64,000 bases of DNA from Maricaulis maris (GTDB lineage: Bacteria > Pseudomonadota > Alphaproteobacteria > Caulobacterales > Maricaulaceae), in contig NZ_AP027270.1 in the NCBI RefSeq assembly GCF_036322705.1, positions 1,117,501 to 1,181,500 of the forward strand, in the 5' to 3' direction. The translations under genes and the position numbers were made by a program. The notes below the pieces were generated by a model. It ran no database searches, had not been told where the DNA came from, and was given only the letters and a program-made list of their open reading frames with translations. Shown one piece after another: positions 54,397 to 62,670 of this stretch (its first letter is position 1; each line of letters opens with the position of its first letter).

Positions 54397-55226
54397 GCGG
54401 GCGTTTCGAGTATGCCGGCCGGACCGCGCTGATTACCGGCGCTGCGAGTGGTATCGGTGCGGCCCTGGCCGCCGACCTCGCCGGACGGGGCGCTCATCTC
54501 ATCCTCGTCGATGTCAATGCCGACGGGCTTGAGGCCATCGCGCAGCCCTTGCGGGCCGATGGGCGTTTGGTGTCGACCTATGTGGTCGATATGGCGGATG
54601 CTGCCGCGATCCGTCAGCTGGCGCGTGACGTTGAGGCGGCGGGCGAGCCGGTTCACCTGCTGATCAACAATGCCGGGATCGCACTCGGCGGTCTGTTTGA
54701 GCAGGTCGAGCAGGCGGATTTCGAGCGGCTGATCGACATCAACCTGCATGGCGTCATCCGCATGACGCGCGCTTTCCTGCCGCAGCTTCGCGCGGTGGAG
54801 GAAGCCCATATCGTCAATATCTCGAGCATATTCGGGATTGTCGCGCCGGCCGGCCAGGCCGCTTACAGTGCGGCCAAGTTTGGCGTGCGGGGCTTTTCCA
54901 ATGCGCTGCGCCACGAGCTGGCGGGGAGCCCGATCGGCGTGACGACGGTTCACCCCGGTGGCGTGGCAACCCGGATCGCGTCCAGCGCCAAGCCGCCTCC
55001 CGGTGCTTCGCCGAAGGATATTGCGGCCGCGCAGAAACAGACCGAGCGTCTTCTGGTCATGCCGCCCAGCGAGGCCGCGCGGATCATTCTGGCCGGTGTG
55101 GCACGCAAGAAACCCCGCATCCTGGTCGGGCGCGATGCCCACATCATGATGTGGATGGAACGGATTTTCCCGACCCGCTACTGGTCGCTCATGCAGTCAA
55201 TGGTTGGCGCGCGACGCAAGTCCTGA
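54393..55226 (+). CDS. Short-chain dehydrogenase/reductase
   Basis: The protein has 277 residues. The cofactor motif ALITGAASGIGAALAADLAG, the NNAGIALGG segment, catalytic Ser in NISSIFGIVAPAGQ and YxxxK in AYSAAKFGVRGFSN are all in place, a classical SDR. The C-terminal tail is long and ends RKS. The ATG overlaps the monooxygenase stop by 4 bases. In such operons the SDR is thought to oxidise an alcohol to the ketone used by the monooxygenase; the direction here is inferred. Confidence 0.94.
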   Translation: MSGRFEYAGRTALITGAASGIGAALAADLAGRGAHLILVDVNADGLEAIAQPLRADGRLVSTYVVDMADAAAIRQLARDVEAAGEPVHLLINNAGIALGGLFEQVEQADFERLIDINLHGVIRMTRAFLPQLRAVEEAHIVNISSIFGIVAPAGQAAYSAAKFGVRGFSNALRHELAGSPIGVTTVHPGGVATRIASSAKPPPGASPKDIAAAQKQTERLLVMPPSEAARIILAGVARKKPRILVGRDAHIMMWMERIFPTRYWSLMQSMVGARRKS

Positions 55227-55235
55227 GGGGGCATC

Positions 55236-56198
55236 ATGCTCAGTATCATTCTGGCCATCTTCGGCATCGTCATCCTGGGGATCATCATCGCTCTGGTGGT
55301 TGCCTGGCGGTTCAGTCACATGGTCGCCGGCAAGGCCGCCAAGGCGCTACCGCCAAAAGGTCACTTCACCGAGGTCCGCGGCGGGCGGCTGCACTGGGTC
55401 GAGATGGGCGAGGGGCAACCGGTCGTGATGATCCACGGCCTGGCCGGCAATCTGCACAATTTCACCTACGCCATGACCAAGCGCCTCGCGGCGGCCGGCT
55501 ATCGCGCCATTGCCATCGACCGGCCCGGGTGCGGCTGGTCCGAGCGTGACAGCGATGAACAGGCCCGCATCCCCGAGCAGGCGCGCATGATTGCGGAGAT
55601 GCTGGAGAAGGAGGGGATCGAGACCCCGCTTCTCGTGGGGCATTCGCTGGGCGGAGCGGTCTCGCTGGCGCTGGCGGTCAATCATCCCGAGCGGGTTGGC
55701 GCCCTGGCGCTGGTCTCGGCCCTGATCAAGGCGCCGGACAAACCGGCCGCCGCCTTTGCCGGTATTGATATCGCCAATCCGGGCATGCGCCGCTTCGTGG
55801 CGGAGACCATGGCCGTACCGATGTCGATCCGCAATGGCGCGAAAACCCTGGCGTTCGTGTTCGGGCCCGACGCGGTGCCGGATGATTTCCGGGTCAGGGG
55901 CGGCGGCCTCCTGTCCTTGCGGCCGGACGCCTTCTATGGCGCAGCGACGGACCTTCAGGCTGTTGCCCTCGACCTGCCGGCGATCACCGAGCGGATCGGA
56001 GAGATCAGCCATCCGGTCGGTCTCTTTTATGGCATGGGCGACCGTATCCTGTCGGCACCGGAGCAGATCGAGGCCCTGCGCACGGCTTTGCCCGAGGCCG
56101 ATATCGAAACGATGGATGAGCGTGGTCACATGCCGCTGGTCATCGAGCCGGAGCGGCTTGAAGCCTTCATTGTGCGGATGGCGCAGCGCCGCGCCTGA
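55236..56198 (+). CDS. Membrane-anchored alpha/beta hydrolase
   Basis: The protein has 320 residues. An N-terminal transmembrane segment (LSIILAIFGIVILGIIIALV) precedes the hydrolase fold: VVMIHGLAGNLHNFTYAMTK (oxyanion), AIAIDRPGCGWSERDS, nucleophile elbow LLVGHSLGGAVSLAL, the acidic region FYGMGDRILSAPEQ and the His in DERGHMPLVIE. As the third gene after the monooxygenase and SDR (9-bp gap), it is a good candidate for cleaving the ester formed by the monooxygenase. It may be attached to the inner membrane. Confidence 0.93.
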   Translation: MLSIILAIFGIVILGIIIALVVAWRFSHMVAGKAAKALPPKGHFTEVRGGRLHWVEMGEGQPVVMIHGLAGNLHNFTYAMTKRLAAAGYRAIAIDRPGCGWSERDSDEQARIPEQARMIAEMLEKEGIETPLLVGHSLGGAVSLALAVNHPERVGALALVSALIKAPDKPAAAFAGIDIANPGMRRFVAETMAVPMSIRNGAKTLAFVFGPDAVPDDFRVRGGGLLSLRPDAFYGAATDLQAVALDLPAITERIGEISHPVGLFYGMGDRILSAPEQIEALRTALPEADIETMDERGHMPLVIEPERLEAFIVRMAQRRA

Positions 56199-56278
56199 CT
56201 TGCACTTGGCGGCTCGCAGGGCTCATTATCGGTGTCTGCCCTTGATGCAGGATGGGAGTGTATTGGCGGTGAGATAGG

Positions 56279-56740
56279 ATGGCAGAGGCGGTCAGGCGAC
56301 GTATTCTGACAGGGACGACGATGCTCAGGGTCATAACCGGCCTGCTCTGGTTCCGTGCCTGCTGGGCATTCGGCCTCTTTCTCTTCTTCATGGCCTACAG
56401 GGCCGGCATGCCCGGCTTTGGATTGGTCGGCGAGTCACTTGCGGCCTTCGTTCATGCCCGTCCAAACACGTTCTTCGCGCTTTGGGGCCTCTATGTTGCC
56501 GGCTATCTGCTCGCGGCGATCTTGTTCCGTCAGCGGCCCTGGATGGCCCTTGGTGTCTACCTTCTTGCCGCGCTCATCGACTTCGCGCTCTGGCTGTCGA
56601 TGTCGCTGAGTGTCGAATACCAATACCTGATCGAGGGCTGGGCGCGTGCGCTCGACGGAGCCTTCAACGCGATCGACCTCATCCTGGTCGGGGCGCTGTT
56701 GGCGTTTGCCCTTCGCGGTGTGAAGCCGGGTCCGGACTAG
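56279..56740 (+). CDS. Small four-helix membrane protein
   Basis: The protein has 153 residues (from 56279), or 139 from MLRVITGLLWFRACWAF at 56321; both starts are plausible. Four hydrophobic helices are visible (VITGLLWFRACWAFGLFLFF, FFALWGLYVAGYLLAAILF, WMALGVYLLAALIDFALWLS, FNAIDLILVGALLAFALRG). I do not recognise a family. It lies 80 bp after the hydrolase gene on the same strand and may or may not share its transcript. Confidence 0.7.
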   Translation: MAEAVRRRILTGTTMLRVITGLLWFRACWAFGLFLFFMAYRAGMPGFGLVGESLAAFVHARPNTFFALWGLYVAGYLLAAILFRQRPWMALGVYLLAALIDFALWLSMSLSVEYQYLIEGWARALDGAFNAIDLILVGALLAFALRGVKPGPD

Positions 56741-56858
56741 CCAGGTTCGAGCACAGCCACCGAATAACCGGAATAGCCGGGACCGACACAATTAATCCCG
56801 CTCACCCACGGGCCGCAGGCGCACACCGCACCATAGACCCCTTGCCGAGACCTCGCCG

Positions 56859-56931
56859 TATCCGGTTCTTCAGGTCAAGGGCCGCAAAGCGGCCGCTTCG
56901 TGGTCTCACCCTTGAGCTGAAGAGCCGGATA
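56859..56931. repeat. Long imperfect inverted repeat (73-nt hairpin)
   Basis: Two 23-nt arms (56859-56881 and 56909-56931) pair with only one mismatch and one G-U. They begin TATCCGG and end CCGGATA. The 27-nt loop contains a smaller GCCGC / GCGGC hairpin. It lies in the 295-bp gap between the small membrane-protein gene and pyc (convergent), and no coding sequence is credible in that gap. It could be a MITE-type repeat, a structured RNA or a bidirectional terminator; there is no T-run. Confidence 0.6.
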
Positions 56932-56962
56932 CCGCCTGCTGGCTGACAAGGAGTTTATGGAG

Positions 56963-56986
56963 GCCTCCGCGCAACGCGCCGGAGGC
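56963..56986. terminator. Hairpin downstream of pyc
   Basis: The stem GCCTCCG / CGGAGGC (56963-56969 with 56980-56986) has an internal CGC / GCG extension. It is 50 nt after the pyc stop codon (minus strand). No clear T-run follows, so it is only a possible terminator. Confidence 0.4.
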
Positions 56987-57035
56987 AACGTGATGCGTTC
57001 CCTCTCCCCGGGAAGAAGGGCGCCCGCACCCGTGC

Positions 57036-60000
57036 TCACTCTACCACAGCCAGCAGGTCCTTGGCATCAACCTGGGCGCCGGCGCTGACCGGCAGGCGTT
57101 TGACCGTGCCGGCCTGGGGGGCGGTGATGGAGGTCTCCATCTTCATTGCCTCCAGCGTCATCAAGAGCTCGCCAGCCTTGACCGTTTCGCCTTCCCTGGC
57201 GGCGATGGTGGCGATCATGCCCGGCATGGGCGCGGGAATATGCGCGGTGTTGGCCATGTCGGCCTTTTCATTGACCAAGGCCGTCGAGGCCACGGACTTG
57301 TCGTTGACGCGAACGACGCGGGGCTGGCCGTTGAGCTCGAAGAAGACTTCGCGCGCGCCATGATCGTCGGGTTCGCCAATCGCCATCATGCGGATATTGA
57401 GCGCCTTGCCGGGGTCGATATCGACCGAAATCTCGCCGCCAGGCTCCATGCCGTAGAAGAAAACCGGCGTCGGCAGCCGGTCGACGCGGCCGAACTCGCG
57501 GCGATGGTTTTCGTAGTCGGCGAAGACCTTGGGATACATGACCGCCGAACAGACATCATTCTCGTTCACCGGGCGCTCGCCATGGCCCTTGATCGTCTCA
57601 CGGATCGCGTCGAAATCGACCGGGTCAAGATGTTTGCCTGGACGATCGGTGCGCGGTTTCTCGCCCTTCAGTGCCTTGGCTTGCAGCGCCGGCGGCCAGC
57701 CACCGGGCGGCTGGCCGAGGTCACCACGCAGCAGGCCGATCACGCTCTGCGGGAAGTTGATCTCGGTCTTCGGGTCCTGCACGTCTTCCGGCGTCAGGCC
57801 GGAGGAGACCATGTAGAGCGCCATGTCGCCGACCACCTTGGAGGACGGGGTGACCTTGACGATATCGCCGAACATCATGTTGACCGCGGCGTACATCTTG
57901 GCGACCTCGTGCCAGCGCTCGGCCAGGCCCATCGAGCGGGCCTGTTCCTTGAGATTGGTGAACTGGCCGCCGGGCATTTCATGCAGATAGACTTCTGAGG
58001 CGCCGGCCCGCAGGTCCGGCTCGAAGGCCGCGTATTGCGTGCGGACATCTTCCCAGTAATCGGAGAAGCGGCGGATCACCGCCGGGTCGATGCCGGTATC
58101 GCGCGGGGTGTCGCCAAGGGCGGTGATGATCGAGCCGAGATTGGGCTGGGAGGTCAGGCCGGAGAAGCTGTCCATCGCCGCGTCGACCGCATCGACCCCG
58201 GCTTCGCAGGCGGCCAGGACCGTCGCCGCCGCTATGCCGGAGGTATCATGGGTGTGGTAGTGGATCGGCAGGCCGGTCTCGTCCTTGATCGCCTTGACCA
58301 AGGTCCGGATCTGGGCCGGGCGGCACAGGCCGGCCATGTCCTTGATGCCGATGATGTGGGCACCCGCCGACTTCAGCTCGCGGGCCAGGCCGACATAGTA
58401 GTCGAGCTGGTATTTGGGGCGGTCGGCATGACCCAGATCGCCGGTATAGCAGATCGCCGCCTCACACAGCCGGTCGGTCTTGAGCACCGACTCCATCGCA
58501 ACCTTCATGTTCTCGGCCCAGTTGAGGCTGTCGAAGACGCGGAAGACATCAATCCCGGTCTCGGCCGCCTGCCTGACGAAGAGATCGACGGCATTGTCGG
58601 GGTAATTGGTGTAGCCGACTGCGTTGGACGCCCGCAGCAGCATCTGGAGCATGACATTGGGCATGCGCTCGCGCAGGTCGGCGAGCCGGTCCCAGCTGTC
58701 TTCCTTCAGGAAGCGCAGCGCGACATCGAAGGTCGCGCCGCCCCAGCACTCGACCGAAAAGAGCTGGGAGAGGTGTTCGGCATAGGCGTCCGCCACGGTG
58801 ACCATGTCGTGCGAGCGCATGCGCGTCGCCAGAAGGGACTGGTGTCCGTCCCGCATCGTGGTGTCGGTGATCAGGACCCGCTGCTGGGCCAGCACCCAGT
58901 CGCGGAAGCCCTCCGGGCCGAGCTGGTCGAGCCGTTGTTTGGTCCCGTCGGGTGCCTTGCCGCTGCTGGCAGGCGGGACGGGGGTCACGGCATGGCTCGG
59001 GGGAAGCGGCCGGCCTTCGACTTCCGGATTTCCATTGACCGAGACATCGGCAATGAAGGCGAGCAGCCGCGTGGCGCGGTCGCGTCGCTTGGGGAAATCG
59101 AACAGGGACGCGGTCGTGTCGATAAAGCGCGTGGTGATGTTGCCCGAGACAAAATCGGGGTGGTTGATGACGTTTTCGAGGAAGGCGATATTGGTCGAGA
59201 CGCCACGGATACGGAACTCGCGCAGGGCCCGGTCCATCCGTCGGACGGCTTCTTCCGGGGTGGCTGCCCAGGCGGTGACCTTCTCCAGCAGGCTGTCGAA
59301 ATAACGTGTGATCACGGCGCCGGAATAGGCGGTACCACCATCCAGGCGGATCCCGAAACCGGTGGCGCCGCGATAGGCCGTAATCCGCCCGTAGTCCGGC
59401 GTGAAGTTGTTCTGGGGGTCTTCCGTGGTGACCCGGCATTGCAGCGCGTGGCCGTGCAGGGCGATATCCGCCTGCGCGGGCACGCCGGTCTCGCTTTCGA
59501 CCCCGATATGGCCACCGCGGGCAATCTGGATCTGGGCCCGCACAATGTCGATGCCGGTGACTTCCTCGGTCACGGTGTGCTCGACCTGGACGCGCGGGTT
59601 GACCTCGATGAAGTAGAATTTCCCGGTCTCGGCATCGAGCAGGAATTCAACCGTGCCGGCGCCGCAATAACCGGCATGGCGCACCAGGCGAAGCGCCGCC
59701 TCGCAGATCGCGGCACGGGTCTCTGTATCCATGTCCGGTGCCGGCGCGCGCTCGACGACTTTCTGGTTGCGGCGCTGGACCGTGCAGTCACGCTCGAAGA
59801 GGTGAACCAGATTGCCATGGCTGTCGCCGAGGATCTGGACCTCGATATGGCGCGCCTTGCGGATCAGCTTCTCCAGATAGACCTCGCCATTGCCGAAGGC
59901 GGCCTCGGCCTCGCGGCGCCCGGCCCTGGCCTGGTCATGCAGTTGGCTGGCGTCCTCGATCACCCGCATGCCGCGGCCCCCGCCGCCCCAACTCGCTTTC

Positions 60001-60476
60001 AGCATGAGCGGATAGCCGACGGCCTCCGCCATGCTGTCCCAGTCATCGGACCCCTCGGGCAGGGGGCCGGTTGCCGGTACAACCGGGACATCGGCTTCGA
60101 CCGCCATGTTCCGCGCGGCGACCTTGTTGCCGAGCGACTTCATGACTTCAGGTGAGGGGCCGACAAAGGTCAGGCCGGCGGCCGCGCAGGCTTCGGCGAA
60201 ATCCGGGTTTTCCGACAGGAAGCCATAGCCCGGATGGATCAGGGTCGCGCCACACTTCTTGGCGATGGCGATGATGCCGTCGATGTCCAGATAGGCCTTC
60301 ACCGGCCCCAGGCCTGCGCCGACCCGATAGCTTTCATCGGCCTTGAACCGGTGCAGGGCCAGCTTGTCCTCCTCGGCATAGATCGCAACCGTGCGCAGGC
60401 CGAGCTCTGTGGCGGCGCGCATGATGCGGATAGCGATTTCGCTGCGATTGGCGACGAGGAGTTTTTCGGTGGGCAA
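57036..60476 (-). CDS. pyc: Pyruvate carboxylase
   Basis: The protein has 1146 residues from the TTG at 60476 (GGAG 7 nt upstream; starts PTEKLLVANRSEIAI), or 1159 from the ATG at 60515, whose extra Arg-rich stretch looks non-native. Domain order is complete: biotin carboxylase (KLLVANRSEIAIRIM, HPGYGFLSENPDFA, GGGGRGMRVI, EVNPRVQVEHTVTEE), carboxyltransferase (LITDTTMRDGHQSLLATRMR, HYHTHDTSGIAAATVLAAC), and the C-terminal biotinyl domain with LEAMKMETSITAP. It makes oxaloacetate from pyruvate, feeding the TCA cycle and the aspartate family. It is monocistronic. Confidence 0.97.
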   Translation of the reverse strand: MPTEKLLVANRSEIAIRIMRAATELGLRTVAIYAEEDKLALHRFKADESYRVGAGLGPVKAYLDIDGIIAIAKKCGATLIHPGYGFLSENPDFAEACAAAGLTFVGPSPEVMKSLGNKVAARNMAVEADVPVVPATGPLPEGSDDWDSMAEAVGYPLMLKASWGGGGRGMRVIEDASQLHDQARAGRREAEAAFGNGEVYLEKLIRKARHIEVQILGDSHGNLVHLFERDCTVQRRNQKVVERAPAPDMDTETRAAICEAALRLVRHAGYCGAGTVEFLLDAETGKFYFIEVNPRVQVEHTVTEEVTGIDIVRAQIQIARGGHIGVESETGVPAQADIALHGHALQCRVTTEDPQNNFTPDYGRITAYRGATGFGIRLDGGTAYSGAVITRYFDSLLEKVTAWAATPEEAVRRMDRALREFRIRGVSTNIAFLENVINHPDFVSGNITTRFIDTTASLFDFPKRRDRATRLLAFIADVSVNGNPEVEGRPLPPSHAVTPVPPASSGKAPDGTKQRLDQLGPEGFRDWVLAQQRVLITDTTMRDGHQSLLATRMRSHDMVTVADAYAEHLSQLFSVECWGGATFDVALRFLKEDSWDRLADLRERMPNVMLQMLLRASNAVGYTNYPDNAVDLFVRQAAETGIDVFRVFDSLNWAENMKVAMESVLKTDRLCEAAICYTGDLGHADRPKYQLDYYVGLARELKSAGAHIIGIKDMAGLCRPAQIRTLVKAIKDETGLPIHYHTHDTSGIAAATVLAACEAGVDAVDAAMDSFSGLTSQPNLGSIITALGDTPRDTGIDPAVIRRFSDYWEDVRTQYAAFEPDLRAGASEVYLHEMPGGQFTNLKEQARSMGLAERWHEVAKMYAAVNMMFGDIVKVTPSSKVVGDMALYMVSSGLTPEDVQDPKTEINFPQSVIGLLRGDLGQPPGGWPPALQAKALKGEKPRTDRPGKHLDPVDFDAIRETIKGHGERPVNENDVCSAVMYPKVFADYENHRREFGRVDRLPTPVFFYGMEPGGEISVDIDPGKALNIRMMAIGEPDDHGAREVFFELNGQPRVVRVNDKSVASTALVNEKADMANTAHIPAPMPGMIATIAAREGETVKAGELLMTLEAMKMETSITAPQAGTVKRLPVSAGAQVDAKDLLAVVE

Positions 60477-60780
60477 GGGGCGTCTCCGGTGTGGCGATCG
60501 GGAGCGCGTGGTCATTCGCGCGCTGGTAACGTTATCATGAAACCCGCTTGGGGGCGGGGATGGAAGCGATTTGTTGCATTGCGAAAGGGCAGGGGCGCGC
60601 GTTTACGCCCCGACTTCAACCGGCAGCCCGGGCCGGGTCATGTGGGCCGGTCGGGCCTCGCCGGCCTGTGTGCCCGCACATGCTAGGGCCTTTTGCAGGG
60701 TGTCATAAAGGTAATCAAAAATGGATTTGTTGTTTTGCTGTGCGTGCCAAGTTGTATGGTTGCTTGCATTTGCTGGCATA

Positions 60781-60804
60781 ATATGTAATTAGATTATTAC
60801 ATAT
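60781..60804. promoter_or_regulatory. Palindromic ArsR-type operator in the promoter of the ArsR-SRPBCC operon
   Basis: The arms ATATGTAAT and ATTACATAT flank a 6-bp spacer in an AT-rich 25-bp patch, ending 9 bp before the ArsR gene start at 60814. ArsR-family regulators bind imperfect palindromes of about 24 bp with this kind of arms, so autoregulation is likely. Confidence 0.7.
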
Positions 60805-60813
60805 GGTGGTGAT

Positions 60814-61209
60814 ATGATGTCTCCGGACACGATGGATGCGGTTTTTCAGGCGCTCGCCAGCGCGACACGGCGGGAGGTGCTCGACATCGTCCGCAACGAG
60901 CCGGGGTGCTCCGTCGGTGCGGTCGCGAGCCGCTTCGATGTCAGCCGGATCGCGGTGATGCGCCATCTGACTGTGCTGGAGGAGGCGGGTCTCATCATCT
61001 CGGACAAGCGGGGTCGGACCCGGCATCTCTACATGAATGCCGTCCCGATCCAGATGATCCACGACCGCTGGACCAGCGAGTATTCCGCCCTTTGGTCAGG
61101 CCGGATGCTGGATATCAAGTGCCTCGCCGAAAGCCGCCGCGCTCGTGACGGTGAGGCGGACGGTGAGCCAGGACAGGGTGCTCGGGATAAGGGGAGCCAT
61201 CATGAATGA
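60814..61209 (+). CDS. ArsR-family transcriptional regulator (SRPBCC-associated type)
   Basis: The protein has 131 residues. The winged helix-turn-helix has FQALASATRREVLDIVRNEP, CSVGAVASRFDVSRIAVMRH and LTVLEEAGLIISDKRGRTRH. No metal-binding Cys motif (ELCVCDL) is present, so it is not a metal sensor of the ArsR/SmtB kind but the common type that pairs with SRPBCC proteins. It overlaps the SRPBCC gene by 8 bases and has a palindromic operator immediately upstream. The first ATG could also be two codons downstream. Confidence 0.92.
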   Translation: MMSPDTMDAVFQALASATRREVLDIVRNEPGCSVGAVASRFDVSRIAVMRHLTVLEEAGLIISDKRGRTRHLYMNAVPIQMIHDRWTSEYSALWSGRMLDIKCLAESRRARDGEADGEPGQGARDKGSHHE

Positions 61210-61792
61210 GCCAAGTTTGAAAAGACTCCCCGGGGAGATCCGGACATCGATGTATCGTGTCCTGATCCGGGCGACGATCGACCAGGTCTGGTCGGAGCTG
61301 ATCCGCACTGACCGGCCAATGCCGTTTTTCTTCAACGGCCAGTACGACACGCCTGGCCTGAAAGACGGGGCGGCTTTCGCCATGCGTACGCCGGACGGCA
61401 AGCACACGCTGGTAATGGGCCGTGTGATCGAATTCGAACCGCCTTACCGCTACGCCCACACCTTCCGCTTTACGACATCGGAGGATCCGGTCTCGATCGT
61501 TCGCTATGTCCTCAGGGAGGTCGATGACGGGGTCGAGTTCACCCTGATCAACGAGCATGCGGCAATCGATCCGGTTTCCAAATCCGAAAAGCAGATGGCC
61601 CAGGGCGCCAAATTCATCTGTGAGAACCTCAAGGCTCTGGTCGAAACCGGCAAGGCGACAACCGGCGGACGCCTGATGTTGTTCATGTTTTCCCTGATGG
61701 CGCCGATAACGCCCAAGTCGGCGCTGAGTGAACACTGGCCGCTCGATCGGGCTCCGGGCCTTGAGCCGTATTCTGAAACCGAGGAGGCTTGA
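61202..61792 (+). CDS. SRPBCC/AHSA1-like ligand-binding protein
   Basis: The protein has 196 residues from MNEPSLKRLPGEIRTSMYRV, with AAGGGGAGCC before the ATG. The START-like fold is suggested by YRVLIRATIDQVWSELIRTD, PFFFNGQYDTPGLKDGAAFA, VIEFEPPYRYAHTFRF and a closing helix (KSEKQMAQGAKFICENLKAL). Proteins of this class in ArsR operons bind hydrophobic molecules or act as Aha1-like co-chaperones. Ligand unknown. It precedes the DUF4287 gene by 2 bp, consistent with one operon. Confidence 0.9.
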   Translation: MNEPSLKRLPGEIRTSMYRVLIRATIDQVWSELIRTDRPMPFFFNGQYDTPGLKDGAAFAMRTPDGKHTLVMGRVIEFEPPYRYAHTFRFTTSEDPVSIVRYVLREVDDGVEFTLINEHAAIDPVSKSEKQMAQGAKFICENLKALVETGKATTGGRLMLFMFSLMAPITPKSALSEHWPLDRAPGLEPYSETEEA

Positions 61793-61794
61793 TC

Positions 61795-62361
61795 ATGGCT
61801 CAGTCACCGGAAGACATGGCGCGGACCATGATCGCCAATATGCCGGCCAAGACCGGCAAGTCACTCGATGAATGGGTCGCCATCATCAACGCGAGCGATC
61901 TGGAAAAGCATGGCGAGATGATCAAGCTGCTCAAGACCGAACATGGCATGACACATGGCTTTGCCAATCTGGTCGGGCATGCCGCGCGAGGCGGCGTCAC
62001 GCTGGACGCGGCACCGTCGCCGGACCTTGTTGAAGCCCAGTATGCGGGGCCCAAGGCTGGTCTGAGACCGATCCATGACGCGCTGATTGCGGCTGTTTCA
62101 GCCTTCGGAAATGATGTCGAGCTTGCGCCCAAGAAGGCCTATGTGTCCTTGCGCCGCACAAAGCAGTTCGGCCTCGTCCAGCCGTCGACAAAGACCCGCC
62201 TCGATCTCGGGCTCAATCTCAAGGGAGTTGCCCCGAACGGGCGGCTGGAGGCCTCCGGTTCCTTCAATGCCATGTGCACGCATCGTGTCCGCCTCGAGAG
62301 CGTGAGCGCGGTCGATGCCGAGGTGATTGGCTGGCTTCGGGAGGCTTATGACGCCGCCTGA
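61795..62361 (+). CDS. DUF4287/DUF5655 family protein
   Basis: The protein has 188 residues from MAQSPEDMARTMIANMPAKT, with GAGGAGG upstream. The N-terminal 70 residues (GKSLDEWVAIINASDLEKHG, then HGMTHGFANLVGHAARGG) match DUF4287. The C-terminal part (DALIAAVSAFGNDVELAPKK, YVSLRRTKQFGLVQPSTKTR, DLGLNLKG) matches DUF5655. The two domains are often fused in actinobacteria and proteobacteria, near SRPBCC and ArsR genes, with no proven function. It is the last gene of the three-gene operon. Confidence 0.9.
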   Translation: MAQSPEDMARTMIANMPAKTGKSLDEWVAIINASDLEKHGEMIKLLKTEHGMTHGFANLVGHAARGGVTLDAAPSPDLVEAQYAGPKAGLRPIHDALIAAVSAFGNDVELAPKKAYVSLRRTKQFGLVQPSTKTRLDLGLNLKGVAPNGRLEASGSFNAMCTHRVRLESVSAVDAEVIGWLREAYDAA

Positions 62362-62446
62362 TATTGTTTGGCCTCCCGTTTAAGGACTGGACAGACCGTT
62401 CGGGCAGGCGCATGGTTTGGGTTGAATATTGTTTGAGCGAGGCGTT

Positions 62447-62587
62447 ATGCGCCATTTGACGGGTAAAAACGTGCAGGCAGGTCGGATGGCGCAATGCGTC
62501 ACGCCGTCGCTTTGCGCGCGCCGTCTTTCGTCCCTTTCGATTATCACCGTCATAGCGCCGATCGGAGCGATGACACCCACGACCTGA
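62447..62587 (+). CDS. ilvA leader peptide (attenuator ORF)
   Basis: The 46-residue ORF ends with the control segment SLSIITVIAPIGAMTPTT, holding four Ile, one Val and several Thr codons close to the stop. The ATG at 62447 has GAGG 4 nt upstream; the alternative in-frame ATG at 62486 gives 33 residues (AGGCAGG nearby). The stop (62585-62587) lies 27 nt before an intrinsic terminator and 84 nt before ilvA. Stalling for Ile, Val or Thr would favour antitermination, so threonine dehydratase is made when isoleucine is short. Confidence 0.75.
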   Translation: MRHLTGKNVQAGRMAQCVTPSLCARRLSSLSIITVIAPIGAMTPTT

Positions 62588-62613
62588 CCCCTTATCGGTT
62601 TCGTGCAGTTTCA

Positions 62614-62645
62614 CCCCGCTTCCGGCAACAGGAGCGGGGTTTTTT
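62614..62645 (+). terminator. ilvA attenuator terminator
   Basis: The stem CCCCGCT-T-CC / GGAGCGGGG (one bulged T, 7-nt loop; 62614-62639) is followed by six T residues (62640-62645). It sits 25 nt before the ilvA start and after the leader ORF. Confidence 0.85.
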
Positions 62646-62670
62646 CTGTGCGGTGTTCTGGAGACTGTCC

